Positions 1 through 16,455 of a stretch of DNA of 64,000 nucleotides are shown here, in pieces; within the stretch, counting starts at the first letter, position 1; each line of letters starts with the position of its first letter. Source of the DNA: Piscicola geometra. Lineage: Eukaryota; Annelida; Clitellata; Hirudinida; Piscicolidae. The position numbers were made by a program, and so were the translations under genes. The stretch spans positions 4,535,420-4,599,419 of the forward strand of contig OX030961.1 of the NCBI GenBank assembly GCA_943735955.1. The letters run 5' to 3'. The notes below the pieces were generated by a model. It did no database searches and had not been told where the DNA came from. It saw only the letters and a program-made list of their open reading frames with translations.

Positions 1-300
1 TTTCAATGTACGAAAATATAGGCTTTTTTTTTTCATTTAAACCCAAAAAAGGTTTAAATTGATAAGTTCTGAAGTTTTTGGTCATTAGTCCTTCTATTCT
101 TGGTCATATTAAATAATTTATAAAATAATTGACTTTCAGTTGAGAATATTTTTATCGTTTGCCTCAACGACCAAAGAAGCATTCTTTATATACGTTTTAT
201 TTTCGAACAATTTATTTTTCAGTTTTTCAATCGTGAAGGTGTCTGAATCAAAATTATTAAAATCATCATCAGCACCGTAAATATTTCAATTTTAAAATGG

Positions 301-480
301 ATGTACGGGTAGCCGAGTCGGCAACGACTCTCGGCTTGACCAATAATGAAAAGTCCTAGGTTCAAGTGCAACCAATGCCCTAGTAACCCAAAGGCGCAAA
401 TAAAAATATGCAGCCTATGTGGCCTGGAAGCCCGTTCGGGTTATACGCCACTAAAATAATGCTCGTCATTATTATTTATT
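301..480 (+). repeat. tRNA-derived SINE, copy 1
   Basis: The head has a pol III A box (TAGCCGAGTCGG, 310-321) and a B box (GGTTCAAGTGC, 359-369) at normal tRNA spacing. A spacer follows, then a tail starting GCAGCCTATGTGGCC near 409 and ending in ATT-rich repeats. Related copies lie at 23875-24355 and 50560-50705. The tail resembles the DNA just 3' of the LINE on the minus strand at 16260-16310, as expected if that LINE family mobilises the SINE. It lies upstream of the first recognised GAPVD1 exon, presumably in an intron. Confidence 0.7.
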
Positions 481-518
481 TCCACTCGATAAATCTATTT
501 CGGTCAACGAAAAAGTAT

Positions 519-633
519 TGTCAGAAGTGGGATTTGAACCCACGCCCACATTCGTGGACCAGAATACTCAACCTAGAGGCTAGGCAAGATATTATCTTGA
601 GTCTGGCGCCTTAGACCGCTCGGCCATCCTGAC
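519..633 (-). tRNA. tRNA-Leu (CAA) with intron
   Basis: Read on the minus strand, the gene begins GTCAGGATGGCCGAGCGG, with a classic A box and a leucine-type variable arm. It ends with the T arm GGGTTCAAATCCC and an acceptor strand that pairs with the 5' end. The anticodon arm reads CCAGACTCAAG, giving anticodon CAA. An insertion of about two dozen bases follows the anticodon, the usual place for the nuclear tRNA-Leu(CAA) intron. It is antisense to the flanking GAPVD1 gene and probably lies in one of its introns. Confidence 0.93.
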
Positions 634-774
634 ATGCAATCAATCTAATCTCTCTAAGGAGTATATAATACAATTTAGAAATGGTTTATTATTTAAAATT
701 AAATAATAATAGTAATAAAATAATACAAAATGAATATAATTTACACAACAACCTCTTTAAAAACACCACTAAAG

Positions 775-2824
775 GATGACTCAGCTAGTTCGTGCGGCAA
801 ACTGCTCCAAAGCTCAAGACCTGACCTTTTTGACCCCTTCCCACGCTCCCCCCTACTCGTCTCCCAGCCCCATGAACCCCATTGTAGTAGTAGTGGTGGC
901 AGTGCTTTCAATGCTGGTGGTTATAATGTTGTTGATAGAGGTGATGCCGTTGCCTCAAACAACAGCAACAACAACCATACCAGTTTCAGCTTCGATAACA
1001 ATTTGATTTACGACTTTTCGTCTTTTTCTATTCAACAACAACCACTACTACAACCGCAACAACTTTTACAACCACAACAACAACTGCTACAACCACAACA
1101 ACTGCTACAACCACAACAACCTGTACAACAGCACCCACTACAACCATCCACTTCCCCTCCTCCCTTACCTCCACGTTCTTCTAGGATAGCCCACATCAAC
1201 AAGCTACCCCTTGCCAACCCCTCCAACAACAACAACAACAACATCAACAACAATAAAGATAAAAACAAACATAATAGCAATAAAAACATCAAAAACGACT
1301 CAACAACAACAACAACAACAAACTTTCTTCTCGCCCCTCCCCTTGAACCTCTCATATCTACCTCTTCTGCTGAAAATCTTGGTTTCCTTTTTTCCATTGC
1401 TGCTTTTCCATAATGTATTTGTCATGACATCCATCATATATATCCTAATTAATAATAAATAATACATATTTTTGGGATTTATAATACTACTACTAATACT
1501 ACTATTACTAATAATATTGATAATAATAATAACAATTCTTACCATCATCATCATCAACGCCATGTTAAAATCTTGCAACAGGTACGAACAACAACAACAA
1601 CAACAACAACAACGACGACGAACATCTGAGTCTTTCTCTCGACAACCTGGACACTGACGTGTGCTATGATGATGATACCGCCAAGGAGGGTGCTGATGAT
1701 AATGATTATAATCGAGATAAGGACTCGATTGTTTCGTCCACTTCAGACAAGGTGAGCATCTGCTGGTGCTTTTGTGGAGTTTCCAATGTGAATGTAAAAA
1801 ATTGGTTGAGATCGTCAGAAGATGAATTCAAAAATTAAATATGTATAACTCATGTTTTAATAATTTTAATATTCTCATTATTTCTATTATTATTCTCATT
1901 ATTATTATTACTATTACAAAATTCCTATTTTCCGTTTTATAATTAATTTTTTTATATTTAAATTATTATCATTATAATTATAAAATTCATATTTCCCGTT
2001 GCGTTGCAAAGGACGAGAAGAAAAAGAAGAAGGCAAAGATCCTGGGAAATATTAGACAGAGATTCCACAGGGACAAAAGTGAGCGTTGCATTTGGTATAG
2101 TTTAGTAACGGTACTCATTACTTATGCAAATGAGATTATCGATTGACATAGATAAGTTTCCAATGTTTAAATAGCTGTATGGTAATAAAACGGTATTGCT
2201 AACAGGCAAAATAAAATACTTTAAATTAATAAGATTTTTTTCTCATATTAGTTTAGTTTAGAGATTTAAAAACCACGCAGATCTTTTGACTTATTTTTAT
2301 GTGAATAATTTTAATTTTAATGTGAACAGATTTGACATTACTGAGTAAAATTATTATTAATTACTCAAAAAAGTATTCATAAAAGAAGTAAAGAAGCCTT
2401 ATTTATTGTTCATTTTACGATATATCTCGCCTCGGATAGTTTGCCGAAATATATACCAGATTTGACATTACTTAGTAAAATTATTCGTAAAAGAAGTAAA
2501 GAAGCCTCATTTATTGTTCATTTTACGATATATCTCGCCTCGGATAGTTTGCCGAATTCTTGTTATTGTTAGAAACCAAACATCAGATGATTCAAGAAAT
2601 AAATAAACAGTGCTATCAGCTGTTTTTATATTGCTCTGTCTATGCTTCCGAGTACCGTTTCCAAAGTATCCTGTTGCATTTAAGCCTCTTCAAAAGAGGT
2701 CTCCAATCTCAATTTAGAGTTGTTCAAAGTTTAGTGTTATTATTTATTCTTACATGATGATGATGTGATGTTGATGGTGGTGATGGTGGTGGTGGTAGTG
2801 ATAATGATGATGATGATAACGATA

Positions 2825-2867
<43 letters not shown>

Positions 2868-5800
2868 CGAAATTGTTCATCCTTTCAGCCCTCAAAAGAC
2901 ACAGGAAGCCTCTGGTGTCTGACTTGACCTTGGGTGCGTGGGTGGCTTGCCAATGGGCTAATAGTATGTGTCCATTTGTTTATGCAGTCCAAAAGAGGGG
3001 GTTTTATTGGGTCGCATGGGGCTAGATAAATTATTATTTATATTTATTATAATTATTTTTTATATTTATTATAATTATTTTTTATATTTATTATAATTAT
3101 TATTTCTATTTATTATAATTATTATTTCTATTTATTATAATTATCATTTATATTTATTATAATTATTGTTTATATTTATTATAATTATTATTTATATTTA
3201 GTATAATTATTATTTGTATTTATTATAATTGTTATCTACATTTATCATAATTATTATTTATATTTATTATTAGCTCAGGTGGTTAGGTAGAGTGGTAATG
3301 ATAATAGTGTTTGCGTGTACGTCTGGTTGTATGTCTGCTTGAATGCACGCTTTGATGTTGGCGATATGAAACAGGCATGTTCTCAAGCGAGGACATCGGA
3401 TCGTTAGACCACATCCTGCCTACAACCACCTCTCATCCATCCATCATCTCATCCACCAGTCATTCATCCACCAACTCATCCATCCATCCGCAATCGACCT
3501 CCTGTTACCTCGACGACAATCTCGACAACATTCTCAACAAATACAAAAAGGCGACAACACTGCATGACACGCTGAAAGCAGGTGGTAGTAGTGCTTGTAG
3601 TGTCGGTGGGATTGGTCAGGAATATAACTACCACAACAACAACAATGATGACGAGGACGGCATACATAATAACGAAGACAACAACAACAGCAACAACATC
3701 AACGGGATGATGGATATATGGAAACATGACAACAACAACTACAAGATTAATCACAATGAAGACAGGGACCTGTTCGAGGAAGTGGTGTTGAAGTTGAGGT
3801 TGGTGTTGAGCAAGTCTTCACATACAGGTAACAACAACAAGCGCAACAAACGCCGTGTCGTTGATGCTAACAACAACTCGGTTGCTCACAACAACAACAG
3901 TTTCAACAATAACAACAGCAACAACAACACTTCAAACAACAGAACCGTTAATATCAAGGTTGCACTAAGGGAGAGAACAAAAGACAATCATAAAAACATC
4001 AAAGGCAATCAAACTTTATCCAACAACAACAACAACAATAACAATACAAACAACAGCAATACAAACAACAGCAATAACAACAACAACAACGCTAACGAAT
4101 TGTTGTTGGTGTTGCATGAAATGTTGTCGATGGCGACTTCATGTGGCGACGAAACGTCACACTTGCAGATTCTCTCCGCCATTGACAGCCTGAGTTGTCT
4201 CACGCCAGAAAAGTGGGTCATCATCATTATCATCAAATCATCCTCATCATCTTCATCATCATTATCATCAAATCATCCTCATCATCATCATCATCATCAT
4301 CATTTGATCACATAGTGTCACGTGGTGGTGGGGGTGGTGCAATGTGAATTAGATGTCTTTTTTCGTTTCTGTTTGTTTGTAAATGATGAGTAAGTTATTT
4401 AGTTGTTGTCATGATGTGTGCTTGCATGGTTTCATATGAGACACCCGACACTCCCAACAACAAAAACGACAATCTCAACACAACAATACAACAAACACCA
4501 ACAAAAACGACAATCCCAACACAACAATACAACAAACACCGACAAAAACGACAATCCCAACACAACAATACAACAAACACCGACAAAAACGACAATCCCA
4601 ACACAACAATACAACAAACACCGACAAAAACGACAATCCCAACACAAAAATACAACAAACACCGACAAAACTCTCCCAAAAAACACAAACACTCCCAAAC
4701 GAACACTCTCCCACCCACCCACACGCACACACATTCCAGGCAGTCGAGAGTGGTCGTGAAGTTACACAGCGACTACGTCTCTCGCAGAAGCTACCTCGTC
4801 TACCTGGTGCGTAGCAAGCGTCTCCTGCTATCCTGCAAGGTCGCCATGCAGGCCAAGAAGGCTGCTGTACTTAGGTTCGTTGTGGTGGTGGTGGGGGGGT
4901 TGTGGTTTTGGTAGGGTTTAGGATGGTGCGGGTAGGGATTAGTGGTGGTGATGATGGTGATTCTAGTTGTGATTGATGCAGGGTTGGGTTGTTAAGTGGC
5001 ACGTAGTTGAGCATTTGTGGTGGTTCCTAGGCGCTTTGATGGTCATCGCGTCATCCACAATTGCACGTAATCCAACGCACCCCGCCTACATTGGTACCTC
5101 TCGTAAATCAAAATTCTTCTCCATCCTCCCTCATACCTCCTCCTTAAACCCTCTGCCATCACCGCTCGATAAATAAATCCTCCAGAGAGAGAAGCGTGGT
5201 GCAGGCGAGGGTGGTCGCTTGGATGGTGGCGGCCTTTCTTAGGAAACAGAGCACCTCCCTGCAGCAGTTTTCATCGCAGTTCAGCAACCTGGCTTTGTTC
5301 GACGAGAAGGTGCTTTTTAGTTTATTCACTTTTTTATTAATTATGTGCTGATTAACTATTCATTAAATCAATTATTTTTTAAACCAAATACTTACAGTGT
5401 AATTATTAATTTAACGAACAAATACATTCATTAAAAATTTTTTTTTATTTATTATTTCATTTATTAATTTTCATTGCATTCAATAACACTTTGTTTGTCT
5501 TCACATTCATCCTTCCATCTATCTTCATCTTGCTATCAATTTTTTCATCCATCCATCCATCCAGTGTGACCTCTTGGGAAGATTTATGGACACTCTTCAT
5601 TCTCTGCTGACCAGAGATACAGAGTGGCAGCGTGAGTGATGGATGGATGGATGGATGTGTAAATGGATGGGTGTATGGATAAATGGATGTGTATACGGAT
5701 GGATGGATTGATGTGTAGATGGATTAATGTGTGAATGGATTGATATGTGGATAGACTGTGTATGTGTGGACGGATGGTTGTGTGGATAAATGTGTGTGTG

Positions 5801-7006
5801 TGTGTGGATAGAGGGATGGATAGATTGATAGGTGAGTATATGGAAGGATGGTGGGATAAATGTGTGGATGGATGGATGATCACTACTGTATTCACCATTT
5901 TTACCACTATTATCATCATCACCACAGGCCACCACCATCATCATCATCATCACCACCACAGGCCACCACCATCATCATCATCACCACCACCACAGGCCAC
6001 CACCAGGAAGCACACACATGGCTTCAGAGGGTGGTGCTCGCTCAGGTCTATCGTCAAGCAATCTTCCCCAACAACGAAGTCGACCTGTCCAGGGATCGGT
6101 GAGTCGTGATCGTCATCAGGATCACCATTTTCGTGCTGTTCTGTTCCCTCATCATCATCACCATCATCGTCTTCATCACCATCATCATTAAAATCATCGT
6201 CATAATCGTCATCATCAACACCGCCATTATCATTAAAATCATCATCATCATCATAACCCGCCCCTCCCACCCACCACGACGACGACGACGAACACACCAC
6301 TAACACCCAACAGTTTATTCCTACGGCACATGCAGCAGTTGAACAGCTTCGTGACGGCAGACCACAGGGACATCAACATACCCATGATTTTCCGATCGGA
6401 ATTACCGTGGACGCCAGCGCAACGGCATCTGCGTATGATTAACGCCTACAAGGTAGTGTGGTGTTTTATAGTTGGTTGGTGGCGTTTTTGTGGTTGGTTG
6501 GTGGCGTTTTTGTAGTTGGTTGCCTTCTATCTATCCACCACAACCGTCATCCCCCATCATCTTCCACCACAGCCATCATCCATCACCACTATCCACCACA
6601 ACTAATCAACCACCTCAACCATCACCAATCCATCACAACCGCCATCAAAAACACCATTCTCGATTCACGAATTCAGCATCCACCACAGACACCAGAGGAC
6701 AAACTCGAGTGCGTGGTACGCTGCTGCACGAGCATCATGACGCTTCTGAGCCTCTCGCTCGCTACCCACGCCAGCGCCTCCCGTTCACCACCGGGCGCCG
6801 ACGACCTAGCTCCGGTGCTTTTGTACGTCGTGATCAAGTCACTGACGCCGCACCTTCTTTCCACGATACAGTTCGTTGAGAGTTATTGCAATAATGAACG
6901 GGTAGAGTGCCAACTGAAGCGCGTGTTTCAGGACGGCAGTAAGGTGTATTGCTGGACGCAGTTCGTTTGGGCGGTGAGTTTTATAAAGAATATGAATTAT
7001 GAGTGA
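775..7006 (+). CDS. GAPVD1: GAPVD1/GAPEX-5-like Rab5 GEF, C-terminal part (11 exons)
   Basis: The C-terminal exons align along their length with the VPS9 domain of GAPVD1, which activates Rab5-family GTPases in endocytosis. Landmarks are VVLAQVYRQAIFPNNEVD, VTADHRDINIP, LPWTPAQRHL, DKLECVVRCCTSIMTLLSL, GADDLAPVLLYVVIK and the closing FIKNMNYE-stop. Hand-called exons are 775-1381, 1582-1751, 2012-2078, 2889-2933, 3375-4212, 4740-4874, 5186-5309, 5565-5631, 5996-6098, 6314-6452 and 6689-7006; phases agree and give 871 codons. The N-terminal RasGAP domain would lie left of the window. Exons 775-1381 and 3375-4212 are low complexity, with long Gln and Asn runs; the acceptor of the first is a guess. 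The helical part at 4740-5631 matches the region before VPS9. Confidence 0.85.
2757..2868 (+). repeat. (GAT)n microsatellite
   Basis: An interrupted GAT/GGT triplet repeat ends about 20 bases before the 3' splice site of the short GAPVD1 exon at 2889-2933. Confidence 0.85.
3030..3270 (+). repeat. 24-bp AT-rich minisatellite
   Basis: About ten head-to-tail copies of a 24-bp unit of the form TATTTATTATAATTATTNTT, with one or two changes per copy. It lies in a GAPVD1 intron. Confidence 0.85.
4455..4675 (+). repeat. 41-bp minisatellite
   Basis: About five tandem copies of a 41-bp unit containing CGACAATCCCAACACAAC. It has almost no G, so it stays open in several frames and creates false ORFs. 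It lies in the GAPVD1 intron before the exon at 4740. Confidence 0.85.
5637..6300 (+). repeat. (TGGA)n followed by (CAT/CAC)n tracts
   Basis: A GATG/TGGA-rich tract at about 5637-5880 is followed by CATCAT/CACCAC tracts at 5885-6000 and 6140-6300. The tracts flank the GAPVD1 exon at 5996-6098, whose acceptor lies inside the CAC tract. Confidence 0.75.
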
Positions 7007-9699
7007 TTGATTGTGTGTTTGCGTGGTGTGGGGTTGGGTGGGTTTCGTGTGTATGTGTGTGTGTGTTTGCGTGTGTGTGTGTGATTATTTGCGTGTGTGT
7101 GTGTGCGTGTGTATATGTGCGTGTGTATGTGAGGGTGGACTTGAGAGATTTTCATTGAGAATTAGGTTTTAGATTTGAAAACTTTCACACGTGCTCCAGT
7201 CATTCGGAGAATTTAAACACCGGCATTAAGCACATAACATTTAAAAAAATTAAATTTGCATGGGAAATTCTCTTTTCATTCAATTTAAATCTAATACTAC
7301 CGTTTTTTTATACCTCAATTATTGATTTAATTAGTTTTTTAATCTTTATGAAAAAGCATTATTTTTTGATTAAAAGAGATTTTCGTGGGTGTCTGTACAA
7401 TATTTTAGTGAACTATATTTGGTTCTTTATTAGATCTTAGTCTCTAAAAATATACGCCCGTCATTTTTCAAATATTCTAATAAAGAATAAGCTACTTGTA
7501 ATTTTATATCTCATTGAAGAACGTGAAATTAGGAAATATCATTTATAAATGTCATGAAAAGGTCAGTATTTCGGTTTTTTTTCTTAATCTTATTGAGGTC
7601 TCCTTCGCGAACAAATGAGTAGAAATAGCCAAAATTATATAATACCTAGTTAAAATGTTTACTCAATATTTTCGAAAAAAGTTCAATATTTTTTTACCAA
7701 CTTTACTTTTAAAAACAAAAGTACCCGGATGCAAAATATTTTCCGGGTACCCAACTATGTTGTAGGACACCCGTTGCCATCTTTATTCTTTCACTACCAT
7801 AAAATACCGGATTATTGGACACTTTATTTTTTCAAAAAATCGTTTCTTTGCTATTATTTCGGACAGATTAAATTCATTTTAATAATGTTTTGTGGAAAAT
7901 TATATTCACGAAATGAATTTCAAATTGTTTTATAAATTATAATTTATAATAGAAGAGTGCTAAAAAGACTGATCAACAGAAACTATTGTCTACGCTATTT
8001 TCCATTGAGAAAGTTTTGGAACGTTTTAAAAATATTACTTTATAATACCGATATTTTCGTACGTTAGAACAAAAATTAATTAAAAGAGTTGTTAAACATC
8101 TTTATTTTATTTTTATTCGTCTTGCTATTATTATTATTAAAAATTAATTTTTAATTTCTTTTTTCGAGTCTACCTTATTCATTTTAAATAGACTTAAAGC
8201 ATTCTTCAAAATAAATTGATCCGTTTTTATTAATTCATACTTTTTAATCAAATAATCATTGATAACCTTTTCATGTTTAAATTGTATGTATGAATGTTAC
8301 TAAACTTTATGAATTTATAATTTTGACGTGCATAAATTAGGTTCATTATTCTGCATTTAAAGGCATTAATTTCTATCCAATCACCCGCCTTCTTTGCGTT
8401 CTGTTTGCGTCAATTGAAGCGCTTGATAATTATTAAACTATAAATTACATAGCTCTTTATTTTAAACATATTTTTTCCATCGTTAGCATTTATTTTTTCT
8501 TATGTTTTTAGAATTATTCGTTTCGAATTAACCCTTTTATTTAACTCAAAATTGTAACATTACTGAATCCTTGAAATGTAATAAATCCATTTAAACATTG
8601 ATTTTAGGATCTTTTTCTAGAATTCTATAAACTGCTTCAAATGCTAACGGAATGGGAAATTATTTAAGATTAATTCCATAAAATGTAGGTGGAACTTCCT
8701 GTTTGAAGTGGCGTGACACTCACCCAAAAACATATTTTGTTGGAGAGTCACCTAACTTCTGATGGAAGGCCGGCGTATGCAAACGTGGATCAATTCAACG
8801 ACTACATCTACAAACATTCCGTAATTGTGCATCAATGTAACTTTTCGATTCTACCGATCACCAGGTCTACGCCCAGAATTTAGGAAATATGTAGATGCGA
8901 GGGGAAAATTTTAAATGACAGACATCAATTACCACAATCAGAAATGTTAAAACAGTGAAAATTTTATTAAGATAAAGGACAATTGAAAAAAAGTTCAAAC
9001 TGGAATTATAATAAATGCTTTGGAAACTAACGTAGTTATTTTATAATAGTGAACAAATGAAGTCGTTTTACAAATAAGATTGCACTAAAGTTCTAGAAAA
9101 ATCAAAATTAAGACTAATTTTTATAAGTAAAAAAAGCATTAAAAAGTTATTTACCTAAACTAAATCTAAATTTTAATAAATAATAGTATTTAAATGAGAA
9201 ATAAAAATCTTCTCAGTCTATAGAACATTGGCAGAAGGAATACAAGCCAAAAAGAATTTATTGTGCAAAGTCGCTTTAAAATATATCAATGTATGCATAT
9301 ACTGCTATATACCTACCTACCTAAGACATTATTCTAAAAAAAAGATAAGTTGTAAAAATTATAACTGGAATATCGGTTAGATAGAAAAAATGCTAGAAGA
9401 GATGCTTCGGTTTTAATGAAATACGTCATCATCATTTCATACTCTCTTTATATAAAAATAACAATAATCAATGTATTACAATTTAAATTAATACTATCAG
9501 TATTATTGAATGGATTGATCATTTATGATTGCACCTCAGTTGCTTGCTATGGCGCTATATTTTAATATTTAAAAAATTATAATACTTATAATAATAATAA
9601 AGTGTTATAATCATAAAATTATTTATAATTACAAAATGACCACATCGATTAAAACCAATCAGCATTAAAACTAAAAAAATTACGCTTCATTACCAGCAA
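7007..9699. other. Intergenic, 3' sides of two convergent genes
   Basis: This AT-rich DNA lies between the stop codons of GAPVD1 (plus) and the IP3 kinase (minus), so it must hold both 3' UTRs. A short GT-rich tract lies at 7040-7130. Around 8705-8760 there is an imperfect hairpin, GTGACACTC pairing with GAGAGTCAC. I see no convincing gene; the open frame at 7729-7935 resembles nothing I know. Confidence 0.6.
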
Positions 9700-13962
<4,263 letters not shown>

Positions 13963-14237
13963 GATTTTCGCTTACTTTGGCACAAAAATTACATAATAAA
14001 CCAGAGACATTTTGATGTCGTGCTAGTCACTTTTAAGAAATCAACACAGGTGAGCGCCTAAATGGAAGTTAAAAGCTTCATTGTTTTTGTGATTTAAATA
14101 GCTTTTTTTCTTAAAAAGCTCAGAATTTATTTTAATTTAAACATTTTTGTTTGAAGAATTTTAAGAAAAAAAGTTTATTATCACTGTCAATAAAAAAATA
14201 AAAAATAGCTTTAATAAAATTTTAAAAAATCACATTT

Positions 14238-15932
14238 TCAAATCTTGAGATAAAGCTGAGATTTGTTGTAACTAAGTTCACTTAATTCTTGAGGAGATAA
14301 AAGTTCGATCAGGGCATTCCAAGCTAATGATTCTTGAAGCGATGTCCAATGTACTGCCATTGTGTCTGATCTTCTTGAAGTTTTTATTTCATCCAGAAAA
14401 TCTCTGTAACGTAGAGCAGCTTTGACATCAAAGTATCTTAGATTTGGAACTTTTTGTGTCAGTAGTCCTGTAATATACACGTCATCTATCCAGAAAAACC
14501 GTGTAGACTGTAAGATTGATGATTAAATGAAAAAGTAATTTTTTAAGATTTTAAAATTAACGAGGTACCCTTAGAAAAAATAGATGTTCTTGGCGTTGCT
14601 GGCAAGTGTAATTAAATCGAATCTAACATAAAGAAAAAATAAGATTTTCATTAAGAAATTAAAGAGACAATTCATACGTCAATGGCTAGAGCTATCTGTT
14701 TGACTAGCATTCGATTCATTGAGTAGAAGAGACCCGCGCAGTATTTAGGGAACGTTTCCCTTCCAGGAAAATCTCGTCGGCTAACACACCACTTCATGCA
14801 GTTTTTTCTTTCCCTTTACATGGTTGAAATTTGAAACATAATAAAATATAAAACACAATAAAATAGTGTTATTTTGATTATATCTTACTGTAGACAATAT
14901 GAATTAATGACTTTAAAACCATTTGAATATGTTTTTTAATCAAAAAATATTAATGTTAATTTGTTTTCTTCTTCTTCTGGAACCTTAGAATCTTCATAGT
15001 GCCTTCCTCGATGACATGACAGATGATATATGGCCGAGAGATAGGTCGAAGCTTTCGCGAAAGGTAGCGCCTAAAGGTGAAAATGTTGAGCGTTATATCG
15101 TCGTCCGCCTTTGTGACTAGCTTCACTCCCCTGCAGTACTTTGAGATCCATCTGTGAGTAGTAAGTCGGTGTGTCATAATTCTTAACATAGACTACAGAA
15201 TCTTTGTAACTTTGAATTTTAATGCTTATTCGCGTTTATAAAAGTAGATATCAGTAAGGATCGTAATTGAGATAAGTATATAAGTCCAGCTTCTCACTTG
15301 ATAGCGAGCACAGCCTTGTAAGTGAGATTGCGGTACGAGTCGGCGTAATTTCCTTGCAGGATGTCACCGTACACCTCAAACTCTTCCTCCAACTCACGTT
15401 GCAGACTCTGGTTTTCGGATAATCCCACCACGAACAACACTCGAGTATTCTTTCCTTGAAAAATGTTCTTCTTTCCCCACGTTTGTCTCACTATACGGCG
15501 ATGCTCCCGATGGCTTATAGCGGTGTGAACGTAAGTAATGGCGTCAATTGATCTTCCACCCTTTGAAACAGAAACCCATCCTCTCGCTGTCTTAAATGGT
15601 GCCTTGGGGGAGTGAGTGAGTGAGCAGAGTTTCGGATTGTGGAGATTGGGCTCAAGAAAGTCGAAAGGCTTTCCATCTGGAAAATTGATGTCATCTGCCA
15701 CTTCTTCTACCTCCAACTCGTCAACAATCATCGCCAATTCCTTGGGATTCTGTCCCATGAAGGAAGGAATGTTTTTAAGACTCATTGGGAGGAAACTCAA
15801 CTTTGAAGTTTTCAAGTGTTTTTCGGCCTTTTTAACGATGATGACTGATTCTTCGAGAAGGATGAGAATTATCGTTAAAATGAAAAAGAGCAAAATAGTA
15901 TATAACGTTAAGAGGATTAATTTCAGTTTCAT
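14238..15932 (-). CDS. Beta-1,3-galactosyltransferase-like GT31 enzyme (4 exons, 400 aa)
   Basis: A type II Golgi glycosyltransferase. A short cytoplasmic start is followed by one membrane segment (residues about 4-27, LILLTLYTILLFFILTIILI), a stem, and a GT31 catalytic domain. Motifs are RRIVRQTWG, the metal-binding DxD as KADDDITLN, CVSRRDFPGRETFPKYC (the usual KW-V-Y-P region) and DDVYITG in place of the family's EDVYVG. Minus-strand exons are 15298-15932, 14984-15151, 14678-14807 and 14238-14507, giving 401 codons in frame. The gene lies head to tail, about 275 bp upstream of the IP3-kinase start. The exact acceptor sugar cannot be read from sequence. Confidence 0.85.
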
Positions 15933-16221
15933 ATTCTAAAAATATGTGCAACGTAAGTTGAAAATCGCACATATCTTGTGTTATATAGACGTATATAAAA
16001 ATAAATATTCATATAATTTCTGAGAGTTTCAAGCTGTGAGGTCTCAATGCTTTCTCCCCGGGTCAGTTCATGATTCGCAAACCAATGAGGTCTGTGAGAT
16101 TTTAAATCGATGGTTTTTCTGCAGAGATAAAATAGTGAAGCAGTAAAGAAATAAAAGATAAACTTAGTAGAAGATATAAAAAATGTAAACTGAAAATATA
16201 TAAAAAATGGTTCTTGTCTGA
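15933..16221. other. Upstream region of the galactosyltransferase
   Basis: AT-rich DNA between the galactosyltransferase start and the LINE 3' end. It probably contains the promoter, but I see no clear element. Confidence 0.4.
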
Positions 16222-16310
16222 ATACAATACAATACAATACAATACAACGACGATTATTATTAACGTGGCGTAAACCCGGACGGGCTTCAAGACCACTTGG
16301 TTATGGAAAA
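16222..16310 (-). repeat. LINE/SINE 3' tail with (TTGTA)n end
   Basis: On the minus strand this reads GTGGTCTTGAAGCCCGTCCG, then a GGGTTTACGCC-like segment, an AAT-rich stretch and about five TTGTA repeats. The first part matches the tails of the three SINE copies. It has the orientation expected for the 3' end of the LINE at 16456-18831. Confidence 0.6.
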
Positions 16311-16455
16311 TTTGATAATAATATTAATGATAGATGAATAAATGGAAAGTATAGGAAAAGTAAGTTATTGAAATTTAACAATAAAATCATATATATATAT
16401 ATATATATACATACATATGCACATATATAAACATGTATATATATATATTTTTTTT

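Noticed and set aside
1032..1397. Minus-strand open frame rich in Cys, Gly and Leu
   Set aside because: It is the antisense of the CAA/AAC-rich GAPVD1 exon.
4395..4759. Six overlapping open frames on both strands
   Set aside because: They come from a 41-bp minisatellite in a GAPVD1 intron.
7729..7935. 68-residue plus-strand open frame
   Set aside because: AT-rich intergenic DNA, no recognisable domain, no splice or promoter context.
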